DNA of 64,000 nt from Paraprevotella xylaniphila YIT 11841. Lineage in GTDB: Bacteria > Bacteroidota > Bacteroidia > Bacteroidales > Bacteroidaceae. Numbering within the stretch: the first letter of the stretch is position 1; each line of letters starts with the position of its first letter. Positions 28,071-36,671 of this stretch are shown in pieces. The notes under the pieces were generated by a model that was given only the letters and a program-made list of their open reading frames with translations, had not been told where the DNA came from and ran no database searches. The position numbers and the translations under genes are program-made. Where the stretch lies: assembly GCF_000205165.1 (NCBI RefSeq), contig NZ_GL883812.1:1-64000 (forward strand), written 5' to 3'.

Positions 28071-28712
28071 CTATATGAGCGGGAGGGTCACGAACCGGGT
28101 TTCCGGATATTCCTTCTCCAGTAAATGGCGGATGTAGCTTTCCGTGTCGCGCCGGATGATGTCGTCTTTCTCTTCGGGGTATAGGTTGTACACGACCGTG
28201 TGCAGCCGGATATTCCGGCGTGCGATGGCTTCCAGACTCAATAAGGTATGGTTGATGCTTCCCAATTTGCCGGAGGTGACGAAAATAAGCGGGTAATGGT
28301 GACGGGCGATGTAGTCGATGGTCAGCAAATCACGGGTGAGGGGCACCATCAGGCCGCCCGCTCCTTCCAACAAGACCGCATCGTAGGTCTCACTGAGCCG
28401 TTGCGTGGCACGTTCTATCTTGTCGAAATCCACCGGACGTTTGTCTATCTCGGCCGCCAGATGCGGAGAGCAGGGATAGCTGAAAATTTCGGGCATGGTC
28501 AGTCCTTCGGCATCCTCGGGCAGCAGTCCCGTACCCATGATGCAGCGGTGCAGTTCGATGTCTTCCGAAAGTCCGGTATTACCCGTTTGGATAAGTTTTT
28601 GCGTAATCGTACGGATGCCTTGTCCGTTCCATGATTTGGCCAGATAGCCGGTGGCATAACTCTTGCCAATGTTGGTATCGATGCCACTTACGAAAAATAC
28701 GTTTTCTTTCAT
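28071..28712 (-). CDS. bioD: Dethiobiotin synthetase
   Basis: Forms the ureido ring from DAPA and CO2 with ATP. 213 residues starting MKENVFFVSGIDTNIGKSYATG, the P-loop variant of BioD; VLLEGAGGLMVPLTRD is the conserved DAPA/Mg region. It is the last gene of the biotin operon; its ATG overlaps the bioC stop as ATGA. In-frame upstream codons run back into bioC and are rejected. Confidence 0.95.
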   Translation of the reverse strand: MKENVFFVSGIDTNIGKSYATGYLAKSWNGQGIRTITQKLIQTGNTGLSEDIELHRCIMGTGLLPEDAEGLTMPEIFSYPCSPHLAAEIDKRPVDFDKIERATQRLSETYDAVLLEGAGGLMVPLTRDLLTIDYIARHHYPLIFVTSGKLGSINHTLLSLEAIARRNIRLHTVVYNLYPEEKDDIIRRDTESYIRHLLEKEYPETRFVTLPLI

Positions 28713-29470
28713 TGTTCTTGTTTTTTGCAAATCATATAAATAGGGTGGTAAGTCAGGGAGACCGTTCCGTCCGGTGCGGCATATTGCCGGTGGTAGCGTC
28801 GGCAGAAGTCTTCCAGTTGTCCTTTGGTCCATTTCCGGTTCCGTATGCCCGTCACGCCGGTGGCCTGCAAGTGTTTCAGCACATCCAAGGGTGAGGGGAA
28901 TGTGAAATGCAGGATTTCTTCCCGGCTGTACACGATTTGGTATACGCCCGAAAGCATCCGGCGCAGTTCCTCTAATGAGCGGTAGGGCAACGCTTCGGAA
29001 GTGAGCGAGGCCACTTCCCTTACGTTCTGTGGGCCGAAAGTGCTGAAGGCCAGATAGCCTTCCGTCTTCAGCAAGTCCTTGCATTGGCAGAGGAACCGTT
29101 CGGGATGCTCGAACCATTGTATGGCCGAGCATGAAACGATTAAGTCCTGTCCCTTGGGGAAAGGCAGAGGCTCTGCGTCGCAGGCCCGGAATTGGAATCG
29201 GGGAGTGTCCGGCAGTCCGGACAGGTAAGGCTCCACTTCCGGGCAGATGTCGTTCAGGAGCAAGCTTCCGGGACGGGCATCACGGAGATATTCACGGGTG
29301 AACAGCCCTGTCCCGCATCCGATTTCAAGCACGTTCCAACCGTTGCTGTCGGGGATGTGGTTTTTGATGGCCCCGGCCATGTGCCGGGCCACGTGTCTTT
29401 GCATTTCGGCTTGTCGGTCGTAGCTGCCGGCAGCTTTCGCAAAACGTTGCCGTATCAATGCCTTGTCCAT
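28709..29470 (-). CDS. bioC: Malonyl-ACP O-methyltransferase
   Basis: Methylates malonyl-ACP to start pimelate synthesis. 253 residues; SAM-binding motif LEIGCGTGLFT near residue 52, then LIVSCSAIQWFEHPE. N-terminus MDKALIRQRFAKAAGSYDRQAEMQRHVA matches the BioC start (RxxFxRAAxxYDxxAxxQ). Overlaps bioG by 16 bases and bioD by 4. Confidence 0.95.
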   Translation of the reverse strand: MDKALIRQRFAKAAGSYDRQAEMQRHVARHMAGAIKNHIPDSNGWNVLEIGCGTGLFTREYLRDARPGSLLLNDICPEVEPYLSGLPDTPRFQFRACDAEPLPFPKGQDLIVSCSAIQWFEHPERFLCQCKDLLKTEGYLAFSTFGPQNVREVASLTSEALPYRSLEELRRMLSGVYQIVYSREEILHFTFPSPLDVLKHLQATGVTGIRNRKWTKGQLEDFCRRYHRQYAAPDGTVSLTYHPIYMICKKQEQ

Positions 29471-30123
29471 TCTTCCCCCTTTCCTTCAAGCAGACGGCTG
29501 AACAGCGGTGTATCGTAGTGTTCGGCTTCTGTTTCCATGATTTCTGTTCCTTGCCATGCCTTGTGTTGGTTGCGTGGCGGAAATATTTTGTCCCGGTTTC
29601 CTATGATGGCTTTGTCCCAGGTGAAGGAAGGGGCTGCACATGTGGTTATTACCTGTGCCAGTGCGGCCAGTTCTTCGCGGAGCTCTTCCGCCGTACGGGT
29701 GGGGGCATGGGACAGGAATTCTTCCGTTTGTCCGGAAGAGCCGCACATCCTGCGGCGGAAACGTGCTAACGTGTCTTCCGAGAAATGCTCCAATGTGCCT
29801 TTGAAAATCATTTCGGGGATTCCCTGCCGGTCGTCTATCGGGAAAGGCGTCCCGTTGACAGCCAGTTTCATTTGCCACGGAAAGGAACGCTCTGCGAAGA
29901 CCCGGCTTGCCGCCCACACGCCCATCGACCATGCCAACAGTCTGATTTCTGTGTAGCCCTTGATTGAGGCATAGTCGAAATCCAGTGTGCGGTAGTCGAA
30001 GCAAAGCAGGTAGTCATAACCTTCTTCCACGGGGCGTCGGAACAGGTTTTCTTCGCTTCCCCATCCGGCAAAAAACAACATGAGCCGGGGATTTCCTTCT
30101 TTCTTTATGAATGTTTGTTTCAT
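29455..30123 (-). CDS. bioG: Pimeloyl-ACP methyl ester esterase (BioG, DUF452)
   Basis: Removes the methyl group from pimeloyl-ACP methyl ester, the step done by BioH elsewhere. 222 residues; LMLFFAGWGSEENLF near the start is a DUF452 hallmark, and LLAWSMGVWAA holds the nucleophile Ser. An alpha/beta-hydrolase-like core. Position between bioF and bioC supports this over a generic hydrolase. Overlaps bioC by 16 bases. Confidence 0.9.
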   Translation of the reverse strand: MKQTFIKKEGNPRLMLFFAGWGSEENLFRRPVEEGYDYLLCFDYRTLDFDYASIKGYTEIRLLAWSMGVWAASRVFAERSFPWQMKLAVNGTPFPIDDRQGIPEMIFKGTLEHFSEDTLARFRRRMCGSSGQTEEFLSHAPTRTAEELREELAALAQVITTCAAPSFTWDKAIIGNRDKIFPPRNQHKAWQGTEIMETEAEHYDTPLFSRLLEGKGEEWTRH

Positions 30124-30136
30124 TTTTGTTCTATCT

Positions 30137-31300
30137 TTAAAGTGTAGCCAATGTCGTGCAGAGACGGTCTGTCTCCTCGTCGGTCAATGCCGCGGTGAGT
30201 GAAAGGCGCAGGCGCGAAGTCCCTTCCGGCACGGTAGGTGGACGGACTGGCAGGACATAAAATCCTTTGCGTTGCATGTCTTCCGCTTTCAGGATGGTGT
30301 CGCGGCTTTCTCCTATTACCACGGGAATGATGTGACTCGAAGACGGGCAGGATTTGCCACTCTCTTGTATCGCTTGCCGCACGTGGAGCGAATGTTTGGC
30401 GAGCCGGTCGCGGCGCTCGCCCCACGTGTCCAGGCGGGACAGCACGAACTTTGTCCACGCGGTATTGAAGGGAGGCAAGGCTGTGGTAAAGATCAATGTA
30501 CGCATGCGGTTGACCAGATACTCCCTTATCGTTTGGCTGCACACCACGTATGCCCCTACTGAGGCCAGTGCTTTGCCGAACGTGCCGCACAGAAAGTCTA
30601 TGTCCTTCAGGCAGCCTTGTTCTTCGGCTATTCCCAGTCCCTTTTGTCCGCGTACTCCGACGGCATGTGCTTCGTCTACGTAAAGCATGACGTTGGGATA
30701 TGTTTTTTTCAGCTCGGCCAAACGGGAGAGGGGGGCCACATCGCCGTCCATGCTGAAAATGCTTTCCGTCACGATGATGATTCTGGAAAAGTCATGACGG
30801 TGCTTTTCCAACAGGGCTTGCAGCTGCGTATAATCCTGATGACGGTAGCGGATGCATTTTGCAGCCGACAGGCGGATGCCGTCTATCAGACTGGCGTGTA
30901 CCAATTTGTCGGCCAGTATCAGTGTGCTTGCGTCCGTCACGGCAGGCAATATGCCTGTATTCAGATGATAACCGCTGGAGAAGACCAGTGCCCCGTCCCG
31001 TCCGAACAATCCGGAAAGCATCTCTTCCAGTTCGTCGTGGACGGGAAAATTGCCTGTCAGCAAACGTGAGGAGGAAGCCGAGAGCAAGAAATCGCGTTCG
31101 GAAAGGCCTTTCATGAATTCATCGCGTAGTGACAAGTCGGAGGCCAGGCTCAGATAATCGTTGGATGACAAGTTCAACATGTCGGTATCGTTTCGTATCA
31201 TCCATTTGTCCCGGTGCCCGGCTTGTGGCAGGTTTCGCAAGTTGCCTGAACGTTGCAAGGCTTCGAGCGTGTCGGTATATATTTTCTCCGGTGTTTCCAT
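30137..31300 (-). CDS. bioF: 8-amino-7-oxononanoate synthase
   Basis: PLP enzyme joining pimeloyl-ACP and alanine. 387 residues; LNLSSNDYLSLASD near residue 43, YVDEAHAVGVRGQKGLG, and the PLP lysine in CGTFGKALASVGAY. Lies 24 bases after bioA and 13 before bioG in the operon. Confidence 0.95.
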   Translation of the reverse strand: METPEKIYTDTLEALQRSGNLRNLPQAGHRDKWMIRNDTDMLNLSSNDYLSLASDLSLRDEFMKGLSERDFLLSASSSRLLTGNFPVHDELEEMLSGLFGRDGALVFSSGYHLNTGILPAVTDASTLILADKLVHASLIDGIRLSAAKCIRYRHQDYTQLQALLEKHRHDFSRIIIVTESIFSMDGDVAPLSRLAELKKTYPNVMLYVDEAHAVGVRGQKGLGIAEEQGCLKDIDFLCGTFGKALASVGAYVVCSQTIREYLVNRMRTLIFTTALPPFNTAWTKFVLSRLDTWGERRDRLAKHSLHVRQAIQESGKSCPSSSHIIPVVIGESRDTILKAEDMQRKGFYVLPVRPPTVPEGTSRLRLSLTAALTDEETDRLCTTLATL

Positions 31301-31324
31301 TTTCGGTGTGTGGTTTGTTACGGT

Positions 31325-32632
31325 TTATAATGGCTGCCTTTGTCTAGCGGGTATTTCTCTTACGATTTTCAAGAGTCCGCTTGTCAGTTTTGTCAGTTCC
31401 TCCGTCCGGATGACAAACGGAGGCATCACGTATACCAGCCGTCCGAACGGGCGTACCCATATTCCCTCTTCCACGAACCGGCGTTGCATCCATGCCATGT
31501 CCACGGGATGTTCCATTTCTATCACTCCGATGGCACCTAACACCCGTACGTCGGCCACTTGGGGCAGGTCGCGGGCCGGAGCCAGTTCCCTGCGGAGCTG
31601 ACTTTCTATGCGTAGTACTTTTTCTTTCCATCCGTAAGACAGGAGTAGCCTGACGGAAGCGCAAGACACGGTGCAGGCCAACGGGTTGCCCATAAACGTA
31701 GGGCCGTGCATGAAGGTGTGCGGGGCGTGGGCTGAAATGCAGGTGGCTACCCGGTCAGTCGTCAGTACGGCGGAAAAAGTCAGGTAGCCGCCCGTCAGGG
31801 CTTTGCCGATGCACATGATGTCGGGTTCCACTCCGGCGTGTTCCCATGCAAACAGTTTTCCCGTCCGTCCGAAGCCGGTGGCTATTTCGTCGAAGATGAG
31901 CAGCAGGCCGTATGCCTTGCACAACTTTGCCGCCTCGCATAAATAGCGGGGATGGTAGAAACGCATCCCTCCTGCACCTTGTACGACGGGTTCCAGTATC
32001 AGTCCGGCCAGTTCGCTATGGTGCCGCTCTATGGTCTCGCGCAGCGGAAGTATGTCTTTTTCGTCCCATTCCCCGTCGAACCGGCATTGGGGAGCCGGGA
32101 CGAAATGCCGTATGGGGAGGGCGGAGCCGAACAGGCTGTGCATGCCCGTAACGGGGTCGCATACCGACATGGCGTTCCATGTGTCGCCATGGTAACCGGA
32201 ACGGATGGTCACGAAGTTGTTCTTTTCCGGCTTCCCGGCAGCATATTGGTATTGTGCGGCCATTTTCAATGCGACTTCCACGGCCACCGAACCGCTGTCG
32301 GCATAGAATATCTTTTGCATGGAAGGAGGGGCTATGTCCAATAGCAGTTTGCCCAGTTCGATGGCCGGTTCGTGTGTCAGTCCGCCAAACATGACATGGG
32401 ACATGTTCCGCAACTGGTTTTCCACGGCACGGTTCAATACCGGGTGGTTGTATCCATGCACGGCGCACCACCACGACGACATGCCATCCACGAGTTCCGT
32501 GCCGTCTTCCAGCGTAATGACACAACCTTCCGCCCGTCTCACTTTGTAGGTTGGGAGCGGGTCAATCGTGGAGGTATAGGGGTGCCACAGGTGTTCCCGG
32601 TCGAAGTTGTCGGTAATCAGTTCATAATTCAT
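31325..32632 (-). CDS. bioA: Adenosylmethionine-8-amino-7-oxononanoate aminotransferase
   Basis: Transfers the amino group of SAM to KAPA, giving DAPA. 435 residues of a class III PLP aminotransferase: LWHPYTS at the start (BioA-specific), [25 protein letters not shown], the [11 protein letters not shown] motif and the PLP lysine in GKALTGGYL. Start codon overlaps the bioB end by 11 bases. Confidence 0.96.
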   Translation of the reverse strand: MNYELITDNFDREHLWHPYTSTIDPLPTYKVRRAEGCVITLEDGTELVDGMSSWWCAVHGYNHPVLNRAVENQLRNMSHVMFGGLTHEPAIELGKLLLDIAPPSMQKIFYADSGSVAVEVALKMAAQYQYAAGKPEKNNFVTIRSGYHGDTWNAMSVCDPVTGMHSLFGSALPIRHFVPAPQCRFDGEWDEKDILPLRETIERHHSELAGLILEPVVQGAGGMRFYHPRYLCEAAKLCKAYGLLLIFDEIATGFGRTGKLFAWEHAGVEPDIMCIGKALTGGYLTFSAVLTTDRVATCISAHAPHTFMHGPTFMGNPLACTVSCASVRLLLSYGWKEKVLRIESQLRRELAPARDLPQVADVRVLGAIGVIEMEHPVDMAWMQRRFVEEGIWVRPFGRLVYVMPPFVIRTEELTKLTSGLLKIVREIPARQRQPL

Positions 32633-33578
32633 AGCCCGTTTCTTTGATTCGTTTTACATCTTCTTCTACATTTGATCCTATCGTCGTAAGCAAGTCGCCT
32701 GCGATGGCCGAGTTTATTCCCGTGTACATGGCCCGGCGTACCGTTTCGTCGCCCAGTTGGGAGCGTCCTCCGGCAAACCTGAGATATGCGGAAGGGTTCG
32801 CAAAACGGAACAAGGCAATGGTGCGCAGGATTTCTTCTTCGCTCAACGGCGGTATGGCTTCGAGCGGTGTCCCTTTGATGGGGTGTAGCAGGTTCAATGG
32901 GATGGAAGGGATTTCCAATGCTTTGAGCGTGAAGGCCAGTTCCGCACGTTGCCGCATGTTTTCTCCCATTCCGATGATGCCTCCGCTGCATACTTCCATG
33001 CCCACCCGGCGGGCGGCACGTAAAGTTTCTATTTTCTCAGCTTGCGTATGGGTGGTACATAGTCGGGCAAAATAGGAAGGAGCTGTTTCTAAGTTGCAAT
33101 GGTAGCGGCTTGCTCCTGCCTGGCGCAGTTTGCGTAACTGTTCTTCGGAGGCAAGCCCCAGTGAGACGCAAAGGCTGAGTCCGGTGGTTTCGCGCAGATA
33201 CGAGAGATGTCCGCACCATGTGTCCACTTCCTGGTCTGTGGGGCGTTTTCCGCTGGCCACCAACGAGAACCGGCGTATGCCCGATTGCTCGTTGATACGC
33301 GCATGGCGCAGGCATTCCTCTTTCGGGACGATTCCGTAAGTTTCTATTCCGGTGGGGTGGTGTGCCGATTGCGCGCACCATTTGCAGTTTTCGGAACAAC
33401 GTCCCGATTTGGCATTGATGATGGAACATAAATCGAATTTGCGCGAAGCATATTTCAACGTGATGCGGTGGGCGGCATCGCATAGGGCATCAAGGGGCGC
33501 CTTTTCTACCGTCCGGAGCACTTCTTCCGGTGCGAGGGCCTGGCCTTCATGCACTTTCTTTTCCAGTTCTTCAATCAT
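32622..33578 (-). CDS. bioB: Biotin synthase
   Basis: Radical SAM enzyme inserting sulfur into dethiobiotin. 318 residues; the [4Fe-4S] motif [13 protein letters not shown] near residue 55 has the CxxxCxxC spacing. [13 protein letters not shown] and FAGGRSQL are further BioB motifs. The start is ATG 33578, whose ATGA overlaps the stop of the upstream ORF; a TTG at 33587 is possible but no ribosome-binding site precedes either, which favours translational coupling. First enzyme gene of the operon bioB-A-F-G-C-D. Confidence 0.96.
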   Translation of the reverse strand: MIEELEKKVHEGQALAPEEVLRTVEKAPLDALCDAAHRITLKYASRKFDLCSIINAKSGRCSENCKWCAQSAHHPTGIETYGIVPKEECLRHARINEQSGIRRFSLVASGKRPTDQEVDTWCGHLSYLRETTGLSLCVSLGLASEEQLRKLRQAGASRYHCNLETAPSYFARLCTTHTQAEKIETLRAARRVGMEVCSGGIIGMGENMRQRAELAFTLKALEIPSIPLNLLHPIKGTPLEAIPPLSEEEILRTIALFRFANPSAYLRFAGGRSQLGDETVRRAMYTGINSAIAGDLLTTIGSNVEEDVKRIKETGYEL

Positions 33579-34018
33579 AATAAACAAGTATAAAAAGAGC
33601 GGAGTGACGAAGAAAACCCATGAGCATCCCTATGGATGTGGTGAGGTTCTTTCGTCACTCCGGTTGTATGGATGACAAATAAATGAGAATACGTGGCAGT
33701 GGCTTCCGGGATATTCGTAAGCTTTATGGCCGCAGATAATCCGGACGCCGGAAAAAGAAAAAGGATGGACAATAGTTCCGGACTGCCTTCCGGTGGCTGT
33801 GCTTCTTCTTCCTTTTGTGTTCGGGTATCACTGCCTCTGCTTCCGTTTCCAAGGTTCATTGTGTTCTTGTCCTTGCTTAATGCGGAGTCAGCGATGCTTT
33901 TGCATACGCGTCCTATCGTGACGTGGCTATGCAGGCTTCTGAATATGGCATATCCTTTCCGGCTCCAGCAACGGAAACGGATGGTTTTCTCAGCGTTGTA
34001 GATGACAGTCTTGTGCAT
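33575..34018 (-). CDS. Leader ORF coupled to bioB
   Basis: 147 codons directly downstream of a good promoter (TACTTTTG) with AAAGGAC near its ATG, ending as ATGA over the bioB start. The N-terminal 50 residues are basic and ordered-looking (RFRCWSRKGYAIFRSLHSH, VTIGRVCKSIADSALSK); the middle is polar (TQKEEEAQPPEGS) and the end crosses a long hairpin. I recall similar 'WSRKxYAxFxSL' segments in other Bacteroidales ORFs but cannot verify this. It may be a small protein, a translated leader that controls bioB, or both. No known biotin enzyme. Confidence 0.5.
   Translation of the reverse strand: MHKTVIYNAEKTIRFRCWSRKGYAIFRSLHSHVTIGRVCKSIADSALSKDKNTMNLGNGSRGSDTRTQKEEEAQPPEGSPELLSILFLFPASGLSAAIKLTNIPEATATYSHLFVIHTTGVTKEPHHIHRDAHGFSSSLRSFYTCLL
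33588..33661 (-). promoter_or_regulatory. Terminator-like hairpin (possible attenuator) before bioB
   Basis: On the minus strand GGAGTGACGAAAGAACC (from 33661) pairs with GGTTTTCTTCGTCACTCC (to 33601), with an inner CATCC/GGATG stem, then GCTCTTTTT. It lies inside the upstream ORF and 23 bases before the bioB ATG, the place and shape expected of an intrinsic attenuator. Confidence 0.55.
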
Positions 34019-34039
34019 TCAAAAGTCCTTTAGCCATTG

Positions 34040-34073
34040 CAAAAGTATGAAAAAAAAGATGAACCCGGAACAA
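34040..34073 (-). promoter_or_regulatory. Promoter of the biotin operon
   Basis: On the minus strand TTG (34073-34071) and TACTTTTG (34047-34040) are 23 bases apart; transcription would start near 34034, about 16 bases before the leader ORF. Confidence 0.55.
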
Positions 34074-34134
34074 GCTAACGTAGAAATAGGTTAAAAAAGA
34101 CATTAGTACGTACAGGCACGCATTCGGATTTGTT

Positions 34135-34872
34135 TTAAATCTGCTTGCGGTTCATGATGTCCACCCAGGCACTCACGACGGTGTCCGTTTCGAGGCGTTT
34201 GAACAGGTTCCGTTTGGTGGTTTTGATGGTGTTTACCGACTTGCATATCTGTTCGGCGATTTCTTTTTCAGTGTATCCTCTGGCAGACAAAAGCAGGATT
34301 TCACGTTCCGTCTCGCTCAATCCTTTTATTTTCTTTTTGTACCAATCGTGGCATAGCAGGTCGTATTTGTAATACGTATCGGTCTCCGTGTGCAGCATGA
34401 GGACGTGTCCGGGGGCTTTATGTGCCGAAGGTAATATGGTGCATATCGCAATCCAGACCTGGCCGTCCGGGGCAAGCGCAAACGGAGTGAGTTTGTGGTT
34501 TAAGAGTGTTTTTTTCCTGTTTCGGATAAGGTCTATGTCATAGGACAGGGTAAAGCTTTTCCTTTCACCGGCAGGGAATGTGTGGAATAGGCCAAGGCCT
34601 TTTTCGTGAATCTCCGAAAGCATGTCCCGTTCTTCTTCCGGGACATGTTTCAAGTACGTTTCATAACTGAAACCTTTGCTTCCGTCCGTTTTCTCCCCGC
34701 AAAGTCTGGCGATTTTGTCGGATACGTACAGGAAATCCCTTTTAAAGTAATCGATAATATAGATATATGTGGTACTTCCGAAAAATATCTTGAAAGCTTC
34801 TATAAGCGGCTTCGTTTTTTCGTATTCCTCCGGTGATATGTAAGGAATAAGATATGTGGATTTGGCCTTCAT
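34135..34872 (-). CDS. LuxR-type transcriptional regulator with PAS-like N-terminus
   Basis: 245 residues. The C-terminal 65 residues are a LuxR/GerE helix-turn-helix (LSETEREILLLSARGYTEKEIAEQICKS then VNTIKTTKRNLFKRL). The N-terminal 170 residues look like a PAS-type sensor fold (IYIIDYFKRDFLYVSDKIARLCG); no receiver domain. It is divergent from the peptide cluster (183 bases) and convergent in transcription order with nothing; the location makes it a candidate regulator of the cluster, but the signal is unknown. A palindrome in the shared promoter region may be its site. Confidence 0.85.
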   Translation of the reverse strand: MKAKSTYLIPYISPEEYEKTKPLIEAFKIFFGSTTYIYIIDYFKRDFLYVSDKIARLCGEKTDGSKGFSYETYLKHVPEEERDMLSEIHEKGLGLFHTFPAGERKSFTLSYDIDLIRNRKKTLLNHKLTPFALAPDGQVWIAICTILPSAHKAPGHVLMLHTETDTYYKYDLLCHDWYKKKIKGLSETEREILLLSARGYTEKEIAEQICKSVNTIKTTKRNLFKRLETDTVVSAWVDIMNRKQI

Positions 34873-34913
34873 GGTTGTTTTGTTGAAATTAAGTTAATTA
34901 CCACAAAGGTATA

Positions 34914-34921
34914 AAAATCCT
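34914..34921 (-). promoter_or_regulatory. -7 promoter box for luxR-type gene
   Basis: Reads TACCTTTG then T on the minus strand, 41 bases before the ATG. Confidence 0.5.
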
Positions 34922-34949
34922 TTTAATAGAATAATAAAAAAGCCGATAA

Positions 34950-34971
34950 TTTTCACACTTTAGGGTGAAAA
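34950..34971. promoter_or_regulatory. Palindrome in the divergent luxR/peptide-cluster promoter region
   Basis: TTTTCAC and GTGAAAA separated by eight bases, flanked by GCC and GGC. Candidate operator for the adjacent LuxR-type regulator or a short hairpin. Confidence 0.4.
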
Positions 34972-35005
34972 TGGCCTTTGGAACTATAAAAATATCATTC
35001 ACAAA

Positions 35006-35036
35006 TTGGCGGAACGGAGTCAAATCACATACTTTG
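35006..35036 (+). promoter_or_regulatory. Possible promoter of the peptide cluster
   Basis: TTG at 35006-35008 and TACTTTG at 35030-35036, 21 bases apart; the -7 box lacks one spacer base compared with TAnnTTTG. Twenty bases before the first ATG. Confidence 0.35.
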
Positions 35037-35055
35037 TGTAAAAAAATGCAAGGCT

Positions 35056-36033
35056 ATGCAAAAACAAGAATGGAAAACAAATCTTAGGGCGTTGGTTGCA
35101 GGTGGTGCGGGTTTCGTAGGAAGCCATCTTTGCCGGAGGCTTCTTCAATCAGGTTATGGGGAAGTCATCTGTGTGGATAACTTGCAGACCGGCCGGATAG
35201 CCAATGTGGCAGATTTGTTATGCTCTCCGCATTTCAGGTTCTTTGAGCATGATATCGTAAATGGGTTGCCCGTATCCGGGGCATTGCATGAGATTTACCA
35301 TTTGGCCTGTCCGGCTTCTCCTGTGCAATATCAAAAATCCCCGATACACACATTCAAGACTTCCGTCCTTGGCAGCATCCATCTTCTGGAACTGGCCAAA
35401 GAGAAAGGGGCAAGAATCCTGTTTACTTCCACCAGTGAAGTGTATGGCGATGCGCAAGTCTCTCCCCAAAACGAATCATATTGGGGCAATGTGAATCCTT
35501 TCGGTATCCGCAGTTGCTACGACGAAGGGAAACGAGGTGCCGAGACCTTGTTTCACGACTATCATGAAGAATACGGTGTAGATACACGTATCATTCGCAT
35601 ATTCAATACATACGGGCCACAGATGAGTGCGGAGGACGGTCGTGTAGTGTCCAATTTCATTGTGCAGGCACTTCGCGGCGAGCCTTTGACTATCCATGGC
35701 GACGGCACTCAGACACGTTCGTTCCAGTACGTGACAGATTTGATAGAGGCGATAGTCCGCACCATGCGGGACGGAGTGCCGCATGGCCCCATCAATGTCG
35801 GAAACCCTTACGAGATTTCGGTAAACGATTTGGCGGAACGGGTGTTACGCATGACCGGTTCCCGATCGCCTGTTGTGTATAAACCTCTTCCACAGGACGA
35901 CCCCTGTCGACGGCGGCCAGACATTACATTGGCCGCATCCGTGTTGGACGGGTGGAAGCCGGTGGTGGGGTTGGATGAAGGTTTGTCGCAGACTATAGCC
36001 TATTTCCGTCAGAATATGAACCAGGTTGTATGA
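35056..36033 (+). CDS. UDP-glucuronate decarboxylase-like epimerase (UDP-xylose synthase)
   Basis: 325-residue short-chain dehydrogenase of the extended type. NAD motif VAGGAGFVGSH at 14-24, catalytic FTSTSEVYGD and CYDEGKRGAE (the YxxxK pair), then IIRIFNTYGPQM and NVGNPYEISV. The spacing and HLACPASPVQYQ loop are those of UXS-type UDP-glucuronic acid decarboxylases, giving UDP-xylose, rather than GalE. First gene of the cluster; its TGA overlaps the next ATG. The product would be a pentose donor for the cluster's glycosyltransferases. Confidence 0.85.
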   Translation: MQKQEWKTNLRALVAGGAGFVGSHLCRRLLQSGYGEVICVDNLQTGRIANVADLLCSPHFRFFEHDIVNGLPVSGALHEIYHLACPASPVQYQKSPIHTFKTSVLGSIHLLELAKEKGARILFTSTSEVYGDAQVSPQNESYWGNVNPFGIRSCYDEGKRGAETLFHDYHEEYGVDTRIIRIFNTYGPQMSAEDGRVVSNFIVQALRGEPLTIHGDGTQTRSFQYVTDLIEAIVRTMRDGVPHGPINVGNPYEISVNDLAERVLRMTGSRSPVVYKPLPQDDPCRRRPDITLAASVLDGWKPVVGLDEGLSQTIAYFRQNMNQVV

Positions 36034-36671
36034 AGCAAGAATACGGTTGTTTGTTACTTAGTAAGTGTATGAAAGAAGAAATGGATAAAATCGCGGATTA
36101 TTTGCTGTTACGGAGTGGTTATCTGCAAGAGCTTGGGCTGTTTCATGGCAAGATGGGCGTGGTGGTCGCGTTGTATCTGTATGCTGATGCTTATGGGGAC
36201 GAGGTGATGCGCGAGTACGCATGGGAGTTGTTCCAACAAGTGTATGACGGGGTGCATACCGATATGCCGGTAGGTTTGGAACGCGGTTTGGCCGGTATCG
36301 GTTACGGCACGACGTTCCTCTGTAAACGCGGTTTGGTGGAATGTAGCTTGAATGACATCTTGGAAGACATAGACCGCAAGATTATGGAACGTGATCCGCG
36401 TAGGCTGACAGACATGTCTGTACGTTCAGGTTTGAGGGGATTGATGCTTTACCTTGGTCTGCGCCAAAGCGTGGAGGCTGTGACGACGTTCGACAGCCGG
36501 TATATGATGGAATTACAGGACACGGTGGAAAGGAACAACCTGTCTTGCCGGACGTTGGACTTCATGGATGTTTTGAACGAACCCACATTCCCAGAGGCGG
36601 AATATATCGAGAAGCCGTTAGGCATAGACGGGGGATGTGCTTATTATATATTAAAATCCATAGGGGTATGA
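36030..36671 (+). CDS. Short LanC-like (alpha-toroid) protein
   Basis: 213 residues, predicted all-helical, with four repeats of the GxxG-L helix start seen in LanC and related toroids: LGLFHGKMGVVVALYLY (about 36-52), GLERGLAGIGYGTTFL (about 77), SVRSGLRGLMLYLGL (about 130) and LGIDGGCAYYILKS (about 197). Full LanC proteins are about 400 residues with a Cys/Cys-His zinc site; this is half-size and I see no such triad, so lanthionine cyclase activity is doubtful. ATGA overlaps on both ends. May be a scaffold for the precursor or the glycosyltransferases. Confidence 0.6.
   Translation: MKQEYGCLLLSKCMKEEMDKIADYLLLRSGYLQELGLFHGKMGVVVALYLYADAYGDEVMREYAWELFQQVYDGVHTDMPVGLERGLAGIGYGTTFLCKRGLVECSLNDILEDIDRKIMERDPRRLTDMSVRSGLRGLMLYLGLRQSVEAVTTFDSRYMMELQDTVERNNLSCRTLDFMDVLNEPTFPEAEYIEKPLGIDGGCAYYILKSIGV

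Noticed and set aside
33588-33661. Known riboswitch (TPP, cobalamin or SAM) before bioB
   Set aside because: I could not find the conserved boxes of these classes; the structure is a simple nested hairpin inside an ORF.
33693-34001. 102-codon plus-strand frame upstream of the biotin operon
   Set aside because: Complement of the leader ORF; the minus strand has promoter, ribosome-binding site and ATGA coupling, the plus strand has none.
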